Below are positions 27,421 to 36,096 of a stretch of DNA of 64,000 nucleotides, in pieces. Position numbers and translations under genes: made by a program. Position 1 is the first letter of the stretch, and every line of letters begins with the position of its first letter. The notes below the pieces were generated by a model, which did no database searches, was not told the DNA's origin, and saw only the letters and a list, made by a program, of their open reading frames with translations. The DNA is from Paenibacillus sambharensis. Lineage in GTDB: Bacteria > Bacillota > Bacilli > Paenibacillales > Paenibacillaceae. Location of the stretch: contig NZ_QKRB01000041.1 of assembly GCF_003233845.1 (NCBI RefSeq), positions 79,191-143,190 on the forward strand. The letters are read 5' to 3'.

Positions 27421-28899
27421 TCAGCTCCATTCTTCCAGGCAGCGGCCGACAGCTTCTGAAAGTCCCGGCCACTCAGACAGATCTGCGTCCCATATCGGCA
27501 GCCTCAGAAGCTCACGAGCCGTTTTATCTGCTGGAAGTCCCGCTTCTTCCGCCCGCTTCCAAGCTGCTGCAAGCTGCTCAAGCACCTGTGCGTCGTCCCG
27601 TATTATATAGACCCCGCCTGCCAGTGTACGCCCCTCATAAGCGTCACCAGTCTGCTTAACCTTACCGTAACGGAGCAGGCCTGCCAGTGTACGCGCCAGC
27701 CTGTCAGGCACCGGCTTGCCCTGCTCGGCATAGTAGGCAATGCTCGGCAGCAGGCGCACCTTAAACTTGCTCACGCTGTTCATCGCAATATCCGCAAGCC
27801 GGTGCTTGATGAACGGGTTGCCAAACCTCTCAAATACGGTCTCCGCATAGTCAAGCAGCTCAGCCCGGTCCATCGGCATCGACGGGATGATGTCCTCCTT
27901 TACCGCTTCACGGACATAGCGCCCAAAAGTATCATCCTCCATCACTTCACGCACATAATGGAAGCCGTGCAGGATGGCAATTGGCGTCATCAGGGTGTGG
28001 GCGCCATTCAGAATCCGCACCTTCCGCTGCTGGTAAGGCTTCAGATCATCGGTCCATACCACATTAAAGCCAGCGGCCTGCAGAGGCAGCAGACGCTCCA
28101 GCTCCGGCTCGGCTTCAATCGCCCAGAAGTGATACGGCTCTGCCGTATTCAGCATCGCATCCCGGTAGCCCCACTCTTCGAACCACTGCTCTGCCTGCTC
28201 ATCGGGGTAACCGGTGACAATCCGGTCGACCAGCGAGTTCAGGAAGCGGCAGGAGCTGTTCACCCACTGAATGAAAGCCTCCGGCAGCTGCCAATCCTCA
28301 CAGTAGCGAAGGATGCAGGCCTTGAGCTCATCTCCATTGCGTTCAAGCAGCTCGCACGGCAGAAACACCAGCCCCTTGTCAGGCGCTCCGCCCAAAGCCT
28401 GGTAACGCCGGTACAGGAAGCAAGCCATTTTCCCGGGGAACGAGAGGATGGGCTCACCCTCCTTCAGCTCTTCCTGTCGGTAGACAAGGCCCGCTTCCGT
28501 CGTATTGGATACGACTACCTGCAGCTCATCACTCTCCGCCAGTGACAGGAACCTTTCCCAATCCGCATACGGGTCAATGACCTGCGAGAAAACCGAGATG
28601 ACATCCTTCCGCTCCACCTGCTTGCCATTCTCCAGTCCCCGGGTCACAAGGGTGTACAAGCCATCCTGCTCTGCCAGCTGAGCGAGCTTGGCGCTTCCTG
28701 ACGGACGGGGCTGCGTTACAGCAATGCTTCCCTCATACCGCCCCTGCCTGCGGGCCTCATGAATCATCCAGTCCACAAACCCGCGCAGGAAGTTGCCTTC
28801 CCCAATCTGCAAAATCGTAACCGGGCTGTCCTTCACTGCAGGGTGCAGCCCCTGCTGACCGGCATCCAGCAGCTTTTTCGTCAGAACCTGTTCGCTCAT
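27421..28899 (-). CDS. uxaB: Tagaturonate reductase / altronate oxidoreductase (UxaB)
   Basis: A 492-residue polyol-type long-chain dehydrogenase. VTILQIGEGNFLRGFVDWMI is the N-terminal nucleotide-binding motif and KVRILNGAHTLMTPIAILHG holds the conserved Lys and Asn-His of the active site. UxaB reduces D-tagaturonate to D-altronate with NADH. No uronate isomerase gene (uxaC) is present, so tagaturonate is not being made from galacturonate here; the neighbouring LgoD-like enzyme is the likely source. It overlaps the lactonase stop codon by 4 bases and uxaA starts 4 bases after its own stop codon, so the three are translationally linked. Confidence 0.93.
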   Translation of the reverse strand: MSEQVLTKKLLDAGQQGLHPAVKDSPVTILQIGEGNFLRGFVDWMIHEARRQGRYEGSIAVTQPRPSGSAKLAQLAEQDGLYTLVTRGLENGKQVERKDVISVFSQVIDPYADWERFLSLAESDELQVVVSNTTEAGLVYRQEELKEGEPILSFPGKMACFLYRRYQALGGAPDKGLVFLPCELLERNGDELKACILRYCEDWQLPEAFIQWVNSSCRFLNSLVDRIVTGYPDEQAEQWFEEWGYRDAMLNTAEPYHFWAIEAEPELERLLPLQAAGFNVVWTDDLKPYQQRKVRILNGAHTLMTPIAILHGFHYVREVMEDDTFGRYVREAVKEDIIPSMPMDRAELLDYAETVFERFGNPFIKHRLADIAMNSVSKFKVRLLPSIAYYAEQGKPVPDRLARTLAGLLRYGKVKQTGDAYEGRTLAGGVYIIRDDAQVLEQLAAAWKRAEEAGLPADKTARELLRLPIWDADLSEWPGLSEAVGRCLEEWS

Positions 28900-29726
28900 A
28901 ATTGGTAGAACTCCTTTGCGTTTAGTCCGAATAAACGGCTGTGTTCGGCTTCTCCCCAGCTCTCCGGCAGAGCATACAGCAGTGCACTCATCACTTCTTC
29001 ATATTCAGCCGCCATCCGGCATACCGGCCAGTCGCTGCCGAATAAGACACGGTTAGAGCCGAATACTTCAGTCGCATGACGCACATACGGGACAAAATCA
29101 TCCGGCTGCCATGCCGCGTGATCCGCTTCGGTAACCATTCCCGAGAGCTTGCAGTACATGCCCGGGTGGGCAGCAACAGCGGCCAGCTGGCTGCGCCACG
29201 GCTCCAGCTCCCCTGCCGCAATATGCGGCTTGCCTAAGTGATCCAGCACACCATGAAGACCAGGGACCAGCTCGAGGAGCCGCAGCGTATCATCCAGCTG
29301 GGATGCGGTCACAAGCAGATCAACCGGAATTTTCTGTTCGGCGAGATAGCTCATGTGATCGACAAACATGGGAGTCAGCACATCCGCCGCATCCTTCATC
29401 TCCTGTATCATGACTCTAAACCCGACCAGCTTCGGATGCTGCCTAAGCCGGCTACATAGAGAGAGACAGGCTGGATCTGCCGGATCCAGCCAGCCGACCA
29501 CTCCGCCGATGGAATCGCTCTGCTCAGCCAATCCAAGCAAATATTCCGTCTCCGCTTCGGTCGGCGCTGCCTGAACGAGTACCGTCCGGTCGATCCGGTG
29601 GCGGGCAAGCTCCGGCTCCAGATGCACCGGTAGATAATCCCGGTACAGTACCGGAATATCCGGCGTTATCCAACCGTAATCACCGCGTTCAATCAACCAG
29701 TAATGCTGATGGGCATCAATACGCAT
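28896..29726 (-). CDS. Amidohydrolase family sugar lactonase (COG3618, L-galactono/L-fucono-lactonase type)
   Basis: A 276-residue metal-dependent hydrolase of the COG3618 group. It starts MRIDAHQHYW (the HxH metal motif) and has HLGKPHI, and VLFGSDWPVC with the conserved Asp. Known members open L-fucono-1,5-lactone, L-galactono-1,5-lactone or 4-sulfomuconolactone. With an L-galactose dehydrogenase-like gene in the same operon, the substrate is most likely L-galactonolactone. I place the start at 29726, the Met that begins the family's N-terminal strand, rather than 60 bases upstream; a GGAG site lies about 13 bases before it, which is somewhat far. It is the promoter-proximal gene of the operon. 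Confidence 0.87.
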   Translation of the reverse strand: MRIDAHQHYWLIERGDYGWITPDIPVLYRDYLPVHLEPELARHRIDRTVLVQAAPTEAETEYLLGLAEQSDSIGGVVGWLDPADPACLSLCSRLRQHPKLVGFRVMIQEMKDAADVLTPMFVDHMSYLAEQKIPVDLLVTASQLDDTLRLLELVPGLHGVLDHLGKPHIAAGELEPWRSQLAAVAAHPGMYCKLSGMVTEADHAAWQPDDFVPYVRHATEVFGSNRVLFGSDWPVCRMAAEYEEVMSALLYALPESWGEAEHSRLFGLNAKEFYQL

Positions 29727-29754
29727 AGCGGCATTCCAGCTCCTTTCCCAGCCA

Positions 29755-29790
29755 TGATAGCGCTTTACTAACTTAACTACCTTCATTATA
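29755..29790 (-). promoter_or_regulatory. L-galactose operon promoter -10 and cre-like site
   Basis: On the minus strand TATAAT lies at 29785-29790 with no recognisable -35 at 17 bp, which suggests activation by the divergent AraC protein. Downstream, at 29755-29768, TGATAGCGCTTTAC fits the cre consensus apart from its last two bases and would lie just after the transcription start, where CcpA blocks elongation. Confidence 0.5.
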
Positions 29791-29890
29791 AAGCAATAAA
29801 TTCAGGATAAAATAACGAATTCTCGCACATTTATACTCTTTTTTGATATCCTAGATGTAATCCCGCTAACTCCGAAGGAGGTTTAGTCTG

Positions 29891-30781
29891 TTGAAGCCGA
29901 TGCGCAAGCAGTTTGACCTGCAGACTCCTTTTCCATTTGAATATAACTACCGTGATCCGAAGCATCCGCTCACCGAGCTGCCGGACCATCTGCATGAGTG
30001 GTATGAGCTGGTATATATCTATACGGGCAGCGGTTCGTTCTTTGTCGACCGGACCTTGTATGACATGCGGCAGGGTGACTTGTTCCTGCTTCCGTCCAAT
30101 ACCATCCACCGCTCCCTCCCGGACCCGCATGACCGGATAATCTCTACCGCCATCTTCTTCAGCGGCGCCCTTGTACAGCAGCCCGCCCTTGGCGAAGCCT
30201 TTACCTATCTGCGCTGCTTTGAGCATGCCCGCAAGCGGCAGAGCTACCGCCTGCGTCTGCAGTCAGATGACCAGCGGCAGCTTGAGCAGTGGATTGACGC
30301 TATCCATTCCGAGCATAAGCAGCAGCTGACCGGCTACCGGCAGGCCGTGCTTCTGCTGCTTCAGCAGATTCTGCTCTTCATCAACAGGCAGGTGGCTCCA
30401 GCAGGCAGCGAGCTCTCAACCGAGCATGTAATCCGGCCGCTGTGGATGAGAAGCATGCTGCAGTATATTGATGAGAATCCGAGCGGCCAGCTGGGCTTGA
30501 ACGAGCTAGCCCGGCGGGCTGCTGTCACGCCAGCCCATTTTTCCAGGGTCTTCAAGCAGCTGACCGGTATGAATGTGACTGAATATGTGACGGCCAAACG
30601 GGTTATTCTGGCGAAGGAGCTGCTGATTGCAACCGATGACAATGTCAGCCAGATTGCTGAGCGGTGCGGATTTGAGAGCCTGCCGCATTTTCACCGGATG
30701 TTCAAGAAGGTTAGCGGCATGACCCCTTCAGCATACAAGCGGTCGCATCTTGCTCCGCTGCCGCAGCCTCCCGCTCTGTAA
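29891..30781 (+). CDS. AraC family transcriptional regulator of the L-galactose operon
   Basis: A 296-residue regulator with a cupin sensor domain (PDHLHEWYELVYIYTGSGSF, FLLPSNTIHRS) and the C-terminal pair of helix-turn-helix motifs (LGLNELARRAAVTPAHFSRVFKQLTG and VSQIAERCGFESLPHFHRMFK). The start is the TTG at 29891: AGGAGG lies 9 bases upstream, against 18 for the following ATG. It is divergent from the five-gene L-galactose operon and is very probably its sugar-responsive activator. Confidence 0.92.
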   Translation: MKPMRKQFDLQTPFPFEYNYRDPKHPLTELPDHLHEWYELVYIYTGSGSFFVDRTLYDMRQGDLFLLPSNTIHRSLPDPHDRIISTAIFFSGALVQQPALGEAFTYLRCFEHARKRQSYRLRLQSDDQRQLEQWIDAIHSEHKQQLTGYRQAVLLLLQQILLFINRQVAPAGSELSTEHVIRPLWMRSMLQYIDENPSGQLGLNELARRAAVTPAHFSRVFKQLTGMNVTEYVTAKRVILAKELLIATDDNVSQIAERCGFESLPHFHRMFKKVSGMTPSAYKRSHLAPLPQPPAL

Positions 30782-30844
30782 GCACGCCAAGGCAAAGCTC
30801 CCTGAACCTATTACGCCTCAAGGCCTCAAGCCCAAGCGCAAGAA

Positions 30845-30887
30845 GCCGCATCGGGACCATGATTAGTTCTCACGGACCGGATGCGGC
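30845..30887. terminator. Bidirectional stem-loop between araC-type and MATE-like genes
   Basis: GCCGCATC (30845-30852) pairs with GATGCGGC (30880-30887), extended inward by partial GG/CC pairing. It lies between convergent genes. T-runs are weak on both strands, so efficiency is uncertain. Confidence 0.55.
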
Positions 30888-30901
30888 CTCCTACCTATAT
30901 A

Positions 30902-32230
30902 TTATCTACTCCCCATCCGCCGAAGCAGCACAAGCAGTACAAGCCCTTCTGCAGCGAGGCCGCAGGACTGCGCCAAAGCGCCGACCATGCCGTTCCAGCC
31001 GGGAACAGCAGCAGCCACTGCCAGCAGAGCCGCGATTGTCACGATGACATTCCCAAGCTGGGAGAACGCCATCAGCCGGGTCCGTTTGCGCAGCATGACA
31101 AGCCCGTTCCCGAAGTCCACCCAGGGGAATACCAGCGCAAACAGCACGAAGACGCGCAGCACACGAAGGCTTTCATCCAGCAGCTGTCCTTCCCCACCGA
31201 TCACAAAGCCCACCACAACAGGACCAACAGGCGTGAAAGCCAGCAGGGCTACGAGCAGAGCCGGAACGGCATGAAACAGCATGGCGAACCGCCAAACCCC
31301 ACGGGGGTCCGCTTGATAGAAATTAAGCACAATCTGATGCACATACGTATAAAAGCTCGTAATCAGCGTGGTAACACTGAGGGCAATCGCATACGATGCA
31401 ATAGCGAGCTCGATCTGTGATGTCTTGCCCAGCATGGCATTAATCGACGGTCCTATCAGAACCGACAGGAACGAAGTCATAATCAGCGGACGGTAAAACG
31501 GGAACACATCCCGTACCCTGCTGACGCCGGAGGAAGCGTGCTTCTCAGGCATCATCCTATAGATGCGCCTGCCTTCCAGCCAGCTGACCAGCGCCTCCAC
31601 CATCATTCCTGCGAGGAAGATAAGCGCCCCTGTACGGCCATCTATCTCATGACCGGAATGAATAAAATACAATGACAACAGGTACATAACTGCAAGCCGC
31701 ACAACCATGCCGATCGTCAGCCATTTGGTCTGCATATTGCGGATAATAATACCGTGGTACAAGCAGCGTATCGCTGAAAATACCGTTACCAGGAAGAGGA
31801 TGCGGTACCCCTTAAGCACCTCTGTCACAAGCTCATTGCCAATCGTGTACACCCCACGAAACAAGGCAGCCCCAAGAGGCGTGTAGGACATGACCGAGCC
31901 GAACACCAGCGTGAACAGCAGCAGGTACAGCGTCACCCACCCGACCGCCCGGAATGCGACCCGGTCGCCTGCCAGCGCTGAACAGGTCTGTCTCAGGAAG
32001 ACGACCGGACGCTCGGTAATAATGAACAGGCTCATGGCGATCGTATAGCCTGCGATTGTAGCTTCCGGATTTAACGAGCGGGATAATGTCCCGTTAACAA
32101 TTACATGCGACAAGGCTACCAGGCTTGCCGATAAGCCAAGCGGTACGAAGAACGCCAGCATGCGCCGCAGGCTGACACGTTCTTCGGAGCGTATGTCTGG
32201 TTCCTCAGCTGTACGGGGGGCAGGCTGCAT
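30902..32230 (-). CDS. MATE-like / MOP-superfamily membrane transporter
   Basis: A 442-residue membrane protein with about twelve hydrophobic segments spread along its length, starting after a short charged N-terminus (SLRRMLAFFVPLGLSASLVALSHVIVNG). The pattern is that of the MOP flippase superfamily, near the MatE group; resemblance to ANK-type proteins is possible. The substrate cannot be predicted. Its ATG overlaps the stop codon of the upstream serine hydrolase by one base (TAATG), so the pair is translationally coupled. Confidence 0.75.
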   Translation of the reverse strand: MQPAPRTAEEPDIRSEERVSLRRMLAFFVPLGLSASLVALSHVIVNGTLSRSLNPEATIAGYTIAMSLFIITERPVVFLRQTCSALAGDRVAFRAVGWVTLYLLLFTLVFGSVMSYTPLGAALFRGVYTIGNELVTEVLKGYRILFLVTVFSAIRCLYHGIIIRNMQTKWLTIGMVVRLAVMYLLSLYFIHSGHEIDGRTGALIFLAGMMVEALVSWLEGRRIYRMMPEKHASSGVSRVRDVFPFYRPLIMTSFLSVLIGPSINAMLGKTSQIELAIASYAIALSVTTLITSFYTYVHQIVLNFYQADPRGVWRFAMLFHAVPALLVALLAFTPVGPVVVGFVIGGEGQLLDESLRVLRVFVLFALVFPWVDFGNGLVMLRKRTRLMAFSQLGNVIVTIAALLAVAAAVPGWNGMVGALAQSCGLAAEGLVLLVLLRRMGSR

Positions 32231-33693
32231 TATTCTGCAAGCCTTCCGTTAACTGTCTCAGGTACTCCATGCTGCAGCCCGACATTCTGGGAAATCGCAG
32301 CCTGCAGCTCCCTCCCCTCAAACCTGCAGACCATCCGCAGACTCATCGGCGTTTCAATGAACCGGAAGTTCAGCTCAAGCACTGAGCGACCTGCCTGCCG
32401 GTATACGAAAGCACGGCCAAGCGTGCATTCACCCTTCATCACCCCAGCATCTACACGGCTTTCCTCCCAATCATCCAGTCCGAAAGCGTAGCGCTCATTC
32501 TCATCCTTGATTAGCGTTATAACGCTACCATCAACCTGAATCTCAAACGTCTTCATAAAGCCCTGTTCACCATCAAAATGATAGGTCTGTCCCGCAGGTA
32601 TCGATTTCACATCATCCGGCTGGTTAACCGGCACCCCAGCATCTGCAGATACCGGACCTTGATCAAGGCTCAGGCTGCGAAGTCTGGCTGCCAAACTGCT
32701 GTACGCAGCCTGCGCAGGCTGCAGAGGCTGATCCTTCATGGCAGGCAGCAGATGCTCCCACACAGCATCCAGAATCGGCTTCTCGTCCTGCAGTCCGCTG
32801 GTTATGGCTACGACAGCATTCTGCTCGGGCATAACAAAGATATACTGACCGAACATGCCCGCGGCCCGGTATACGTTATAGCGGCACAGCCAAAACTGGT
32901 AGCCATAGCCCTGGTGCCAGTCATTATCCGGATCACTGCCATTGTCGATCTGCTTCATGGAAGACTGTCTGATCCATTCCGCAGGAACCAGCTGCCGGCC
33001 ATTCCAGACACCATCCTGCAGGTACAGCTGTCCGAGCTTGGCTATCGCTTCTGTTGTTGTCCTTAATCCATAGCCCCCTACTGTAACCCCCTGCGGGCAT
33101 GCATCCCATGTCGCTGACGTGATCCCGAGCGGCTGGAACAGCCTCGTCTGCAGATAGTCATACAGCGTTACGCCGGCCACCTTCTGCAGGATCGCGGATA
33201 GCATATGGCTTGCACCGCTGTTATAGGCAAAATGCGTGCCCGGCTTATGCTGGACCGGCTGCGCCAGAAATGCCTTGACCCAATCGCCGTCTTCACACTG
33301 GATCATCGGCCCCGTCACATCCGTGTCGTGACCGGTTCCCATCGCAAGCAGATCATGCACACGCATCGCCTGCAGATTCTCCGAAGGGTCTGAAGGCGCT
33401 TTCTCCGGAAAGAACGACAGGACCTTGTCATCTACAGACAGCAGACCTTCTTCAACGGCTATTCCGATCGCAGTCGCATTAAAGCTCTTGCTCACCGAGA
33501 ACATCTGGTGAAGGCAATCCGGTGTATATGGATGCCACCAGCCTTCGGCAGTGACCTTTCCTCCACGCAGCAGCATGAAGCTGTGAAGCTCCTGTCCGCT
33601 GGCTTCCACCGCGTCAAGAAAAGCTTCAACATCAGCAGATGATATTCCCTGTTCTTCCGGGGTACAGCGAGGCAGTTGATTTGATTCGCTCAT
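32230..33693 (-). CDS. Serine hydrolase of the class C beta-lactamase/PBP-like family
   Basis: A 487-residue protein with a beta-lactamase-fold domain over about residues 10-330. The SxxK motif is SVSK (Ser66, Lys69), and the second catalytic motif is YNSG in FAYNSGASHML. A C-terminal domain of about 130 residues (YHFDGEQGFMKTFEIQVDGSVITL) follows. No signal peptide is visible, so the enzyme is probably cytoplasmic and an esterase or peptidase rather than a true beta-lactamase. I place the start at 33693, where GGAGG lies 7 bases upstream. It is followed by the MATE-like transporter, coupled by overlap. Confidence 0.87.
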   Translation of the reverse strand: MSESNQLPRCTPEEQGISSADVEAFLDAVEASGQELHSFMLLRGGKVTAEGWWHPYTPDCLHQMFSVSKSFNATAIGIAVEEGLLSVDDKVLSFFPEKAPSDPSENLQAMRVHDLLAMGTGHDTDVTGPMIQCEDGDWVKAFLAQPVQHKPGTHFAYNSGASHMLSAILQKVAGVTLYDYLQTRLFQPLGITSATWDACPQGVTVGGYGLRTTTEAIAKLGQLYLQDGVWNGRQLVPAEWIRQSSMKQIDNGSDPDNDWHQGYGYQFWLCRYNVYRAAGMFGQYIFVMPEQNAVVAITSGLQDEKPILDAVWEHLLPAMKDQPLQPAQAAYSSLAARLRSLSLDQGPVSADAGVPVNQPDDVKSIPAGQTYHFDGEQGFMKTFEIQVDGSVITLIKDENERYAFGLDDWEESRVDAGVMKGECTLGRAFVYRQAGRSVLELNFRFIETPMSLRMVCRFEGRELQAAISQNVGLQHGVPETVNGRLAE

Positions 33694-33775
33694 GAAACAT
33701 CCTCCGATCACTAGTTAGTCCAGACCCCTCTATTGTACGTTCTTCAGCAGCAACAGGCAATGGCGGCGCTGTGTC

Positions 33776-33964
33776 TTATGAGCTCTCAACCGGCCGCTCG
33801 AAAATGATCTCGTAAGCAGTTGGTTTGCCATGACCGTTATAGTCAGTCGGCAGCACCTGTACGAGCCGCCAGCCTTCTCTTGCGTACTTGTCTATCGTCC
33901 CCCGGTGTGTCGCTTCGGTAAAAAAGCCTCCAAGTGAAGTTTCTACATATATATATTCATACAT
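33776..33964 (-). CDS. DUF4177 family small protein
   Basis: A 62-residue protein with the DUF4177 pattern: MYEYIYVETSLGGF, then a helix (YAREGWRLVQVLP) and a final strand YEIIFERP. Such proteins are small, cytoplasmic and uncharacterised. GGAGG lies 7 bases before the ATG at 33964. It starts 2 bases after the stop codon of the upstream membrane-protein gene, so the two are probably cotranscribed and coupled. Confidence 0.85.
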   Translation of the reverse strand: MYEYIYVETSLGGFFTEATHRGTIDKYAREGWRLVQVLPTDYNGHGKPTAYEIIFERPVESS

Positions 33965-33966
33965 CG

Positions 33967-34842
33967 TCAACCCTCCATGACATGATGGTTAGCCATCAGT
34001 ATACTTCGCAGCAACATAAATACCGGCAGCAGGGCTGCCAGGAAGCTCAGCGCGCCCAGAACCGGCAAGAGAGACCACTCGAATACCGCTTGGCCGAGAT
34101 AGGTCTGCCAGCCGATAAACAGCAGGCCGAGTATGTATGCAATTCCTGTCCAGCGGACAAACGAGCGGCGGGCAGTGTCGCTTAACGCGGCTCGCTCTCC
34201 CAGCCAGGCCGTCAAGGGGATTGCCTGCAGTGCATGAAATCCGATGCCGTGCAGCCAGATGATATTGCCCTCCGCTCCGGTGAACCGGCCCTGGTTAACC
34301 GAGAGCCAGATCCCGGCCGCAAACGACAGCATCGTAGCCATGATGGCATATCGCGCTGCCAAGACCAGCAGCGGACGCTTCCCCGCAGCCTTGCTGCTGA
34401 AGAACGGGACAGCAAACCAGGCATATACGAGTACCAAAAGTAAGGCATCGATGACAAACAGCAAGCTGATATAGCTGTCCAGAACCGTGCCGCCTTCCGT
34501 AAATCTCGGGTTTAATCCGCGAAAGTTTTGTATCGTTTCCGTAAAGTAGCCATACAAGCCTAATATAATGTAGGTCCAGCGGAAGATGGCAAGGCTTCTT
34601 CTTCCCATTCCTGACAAGGGAGCAATGGCAGCTGTTGAGATCAGGAATATCCCTAGAGCCGCGTTAAACGATGCTGCCTTGGATACATCGCCGTCTGGCG
34701 AGACCGGGCCGCCATAGAGCATCACCCAGACCGCGCAGATTCCAGCAAGGATTAAACCCAGCACCCCAGTCAGCAAAAGCCACTTCTCGCCTTGAAACAA
34801 TTTAACTGCATCTGTACGTTCCGGCACTGCCCGATTAGCCAA
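33967..34842 (-). CDS. Multi-pass membrane protein of unknown function
   Basis: A 291-residue protein with about eight hydrophobic segments (for example WLLLTGVLGLILAGICAVWVM, FVIDALLLVLVYAWFAVPF, ALSFLAALLPVFMLL). Conserved-looking features are NQGRFTGAEGNIIWLHGIGFHALQAIPL, with His residues inside a predicted membrane helix, which might bind a cofactor or metal. I do not recognise the family. It is followed directly by the DUF4177 gene. Confidence 0.78.
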   Translation of the reverse strand: MANRAVPERTDAVKLFQGEKWLLLTGVLGLILAGICAVWVMLYGGPVSPDGDVSKAASFNAALGIFLISTAAIAPLSGMGRRSLAIFRWTYIILGLYGYFTETIQNFRGLNPRFTEGGTVLDSYISLLFVIDALLLVLVYAWFAVPFFSSKAAGKRPLLVLAARYAIMATMLSFAAGIWLSVNQGRFTGAEGNIIWLHGIGFHALQAIPLTAWLGERAALSDTARRSFVRWTGIAYILGLLFIGWQTYLGQAVFEWSLLPVLGALSFLAALLPVFMLLRSILMANHHVMEG

Positions 34843-35020
34843 TTAAAACACCCTCCTCCTGTAAGATTATTCAATTCCATCTTATAGGAAGGATAAGACG
34901 TCTTAATCAGACCTTGGTTGGTTCTTGAGATCAGCCCCAGGCATGGCGGCAGCCCCGACCAGCGGCCAGTAGTGCCGGAATCTTGATTCATATTATTATG
35001 AACGGCTTTGGGCTTTCACA

Positions 35021-35827
35021 TCAGCTCTGCACGGTAAACCTAATCGCCCGGCTCATAACGGCCGGAACAACTGAGGCATGATTCTCGTCAGCTGCAACGT
35101 AATAATCGAACCGGTCAGGCACCAGCGGACTGCTCCTCAATCGCTCGGCAAACTGCCGGGCGTCATCAACCATGAAGCCTTCCTCGCCCCCAACCGTGAG
35201 GAATATGCCTGGAATACGCGAATGCCTGGAAACAGAAGCTCCGGGATTGTTCATATAACGGTAGATATCCTGTTCATTCCACCAGATCGAGGGACTGAAG
35301 GCGAGGTAATACTGGAAGGAATCCGGCTTTGCCAGCAGTGTGTAGAGCGTGAACAAGCCTCCCAGTGAATGACCAAACAGGGTCTGTCTGGACCTGTTAA
35401 CCGGATACCGCCCCACAATTTCCGGCTGGAGCTCCTGTGTCAAAAATTCGAGAAACCGTTCTGCACCGCCATGCTTGCCGAGCTCCCTATTTTGCAGCCG
35501 TTCGGGGTACTTATACTGGTCTGCTGCCGGTGTAAAATCATAGAACCTTTGCTTCGACATGCTGCTGTCTTCTCCCGATAAGCATATCCCGACAACAATG
35601 GACGGGCTGATAAACGTCTTGGCAGAATTTCGGGATTGAAGCCTCACCACATCATGAGTGATTGTGAAATACTGGTGGCCGTCAAGCACATAGATTACCG
35701 GGTAACCCTCCGCTGACGCGGGATGAAGCGGTACAGCTGTTTTAATTGTATAACTGCAGCCCATAAACCTGGATTGGAATTGCCATTCTTCCTTTCTGTG
35801 AGGATCGTTTGGTCCAAGTGTCCTCAT
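35021..35827 (-). CDS. Putative esterase of the enterochelin/bacillibactin esterase-like family
   Basis: A 268-residue alpha/beta-hydrolase of the COG2819 type (IroE/Fes-like). YPVIYVLDGHQYF is the N-terminal strand, the nucleophile is in FGHSLGGLF, and the final His is in DENHASVVP. Members hydrolyse trilactone siderophores such as enterobactin or bacillibactin to release iron, or act on other esters. I place the start at 35827; a GGGGGG-rich site lies upstream, and the frame extends 21 bases further to a TTG. A Fur-like site just upstream supports the siderophore role. No siderophore transport or synthesis genes are nearby. Confidence 0.8.
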   Translation of the reverse strand: MRTLGPNDPHRKEEWQFQSRFMGCSYTIKTAVPLHPASAEGYPVIYVLDGHQYFTITHDVVRLQSRNSAKTFISPSIVVGICLSGEDSSMSKQRFYDFTPAADQYKYPERLQNRELGKHGGAERFLEFLTQELQPEIVGRYPVNRSRQTLFGHSLGGLFTLYTLLAKPDSFQYYLAFSPSIWWNEQDIYRYMNNPGASVSRHSRIPGIFLTVGGEEGFMVDDARQFAERLRSSPLVPDRFDYYVAADENHASVVPAVMSRAIRFTVQS

Positions 35828-35848
35828 CTCCGCTGCCCCCCATCTCAA

Positions 35849-35863
35849 TGAGAATAATTCTTA
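35849..35863. promoter_or_regulatory. Fur box candidate upstream of the esterase gene
   Basis: TGAGAATAATTCTTA is a 7-1-7 inverted repeat with a single mismatch between arms and matches TGATAATNATTATCA at 11 of 14 fixed positions. It lies 22 bases before the proposed esterase start, where Fur binding would block transcription. Confidence 0.55.
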
Positions 35864-35997
35864 GTGTTTAAGATTTCTACACATTGGCTTAAAAACCCTT
35901 GTAAGTTAGTACGCATTGTTAATCACCCCACGTTTTGGAGACATGGCATTATTCACTAGACCTTTGGTAGCAGAAGGTCATTCAACCCCACAAAAAA

Positions 35998-36012
35998 TGA
36001 TAATAATTGTCG
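35998..36012. promoter_or_regulatory. Second Fur box candidate in the esterase/exopolysaccharide intergenic region
   Basis: TGATAATAATTGTCG matches the 7-1-7 Fur box at 12 of 14 fixed positions. It lies 85 bases upstream of the GGDEF-like gene and 170 bases from the esterase start, so it could act on either divergent promoter. Confidence 0.45.
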
Positions 36013-36096
36013 AATTATGATGGGATTTGTGTGTTATTTCATTTATAATTAGCTGGATAATATGGTTCGAACTCTCAACATGAAGAAGGTGACCGG

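Noticed and set aside
27802..28545. 247-codon open frame on the plus strand inside uxaB
   Set aside because: Antisense shadow of a well-supported gene; composition is typical of reverse-frame reading in GC-rich DNA.
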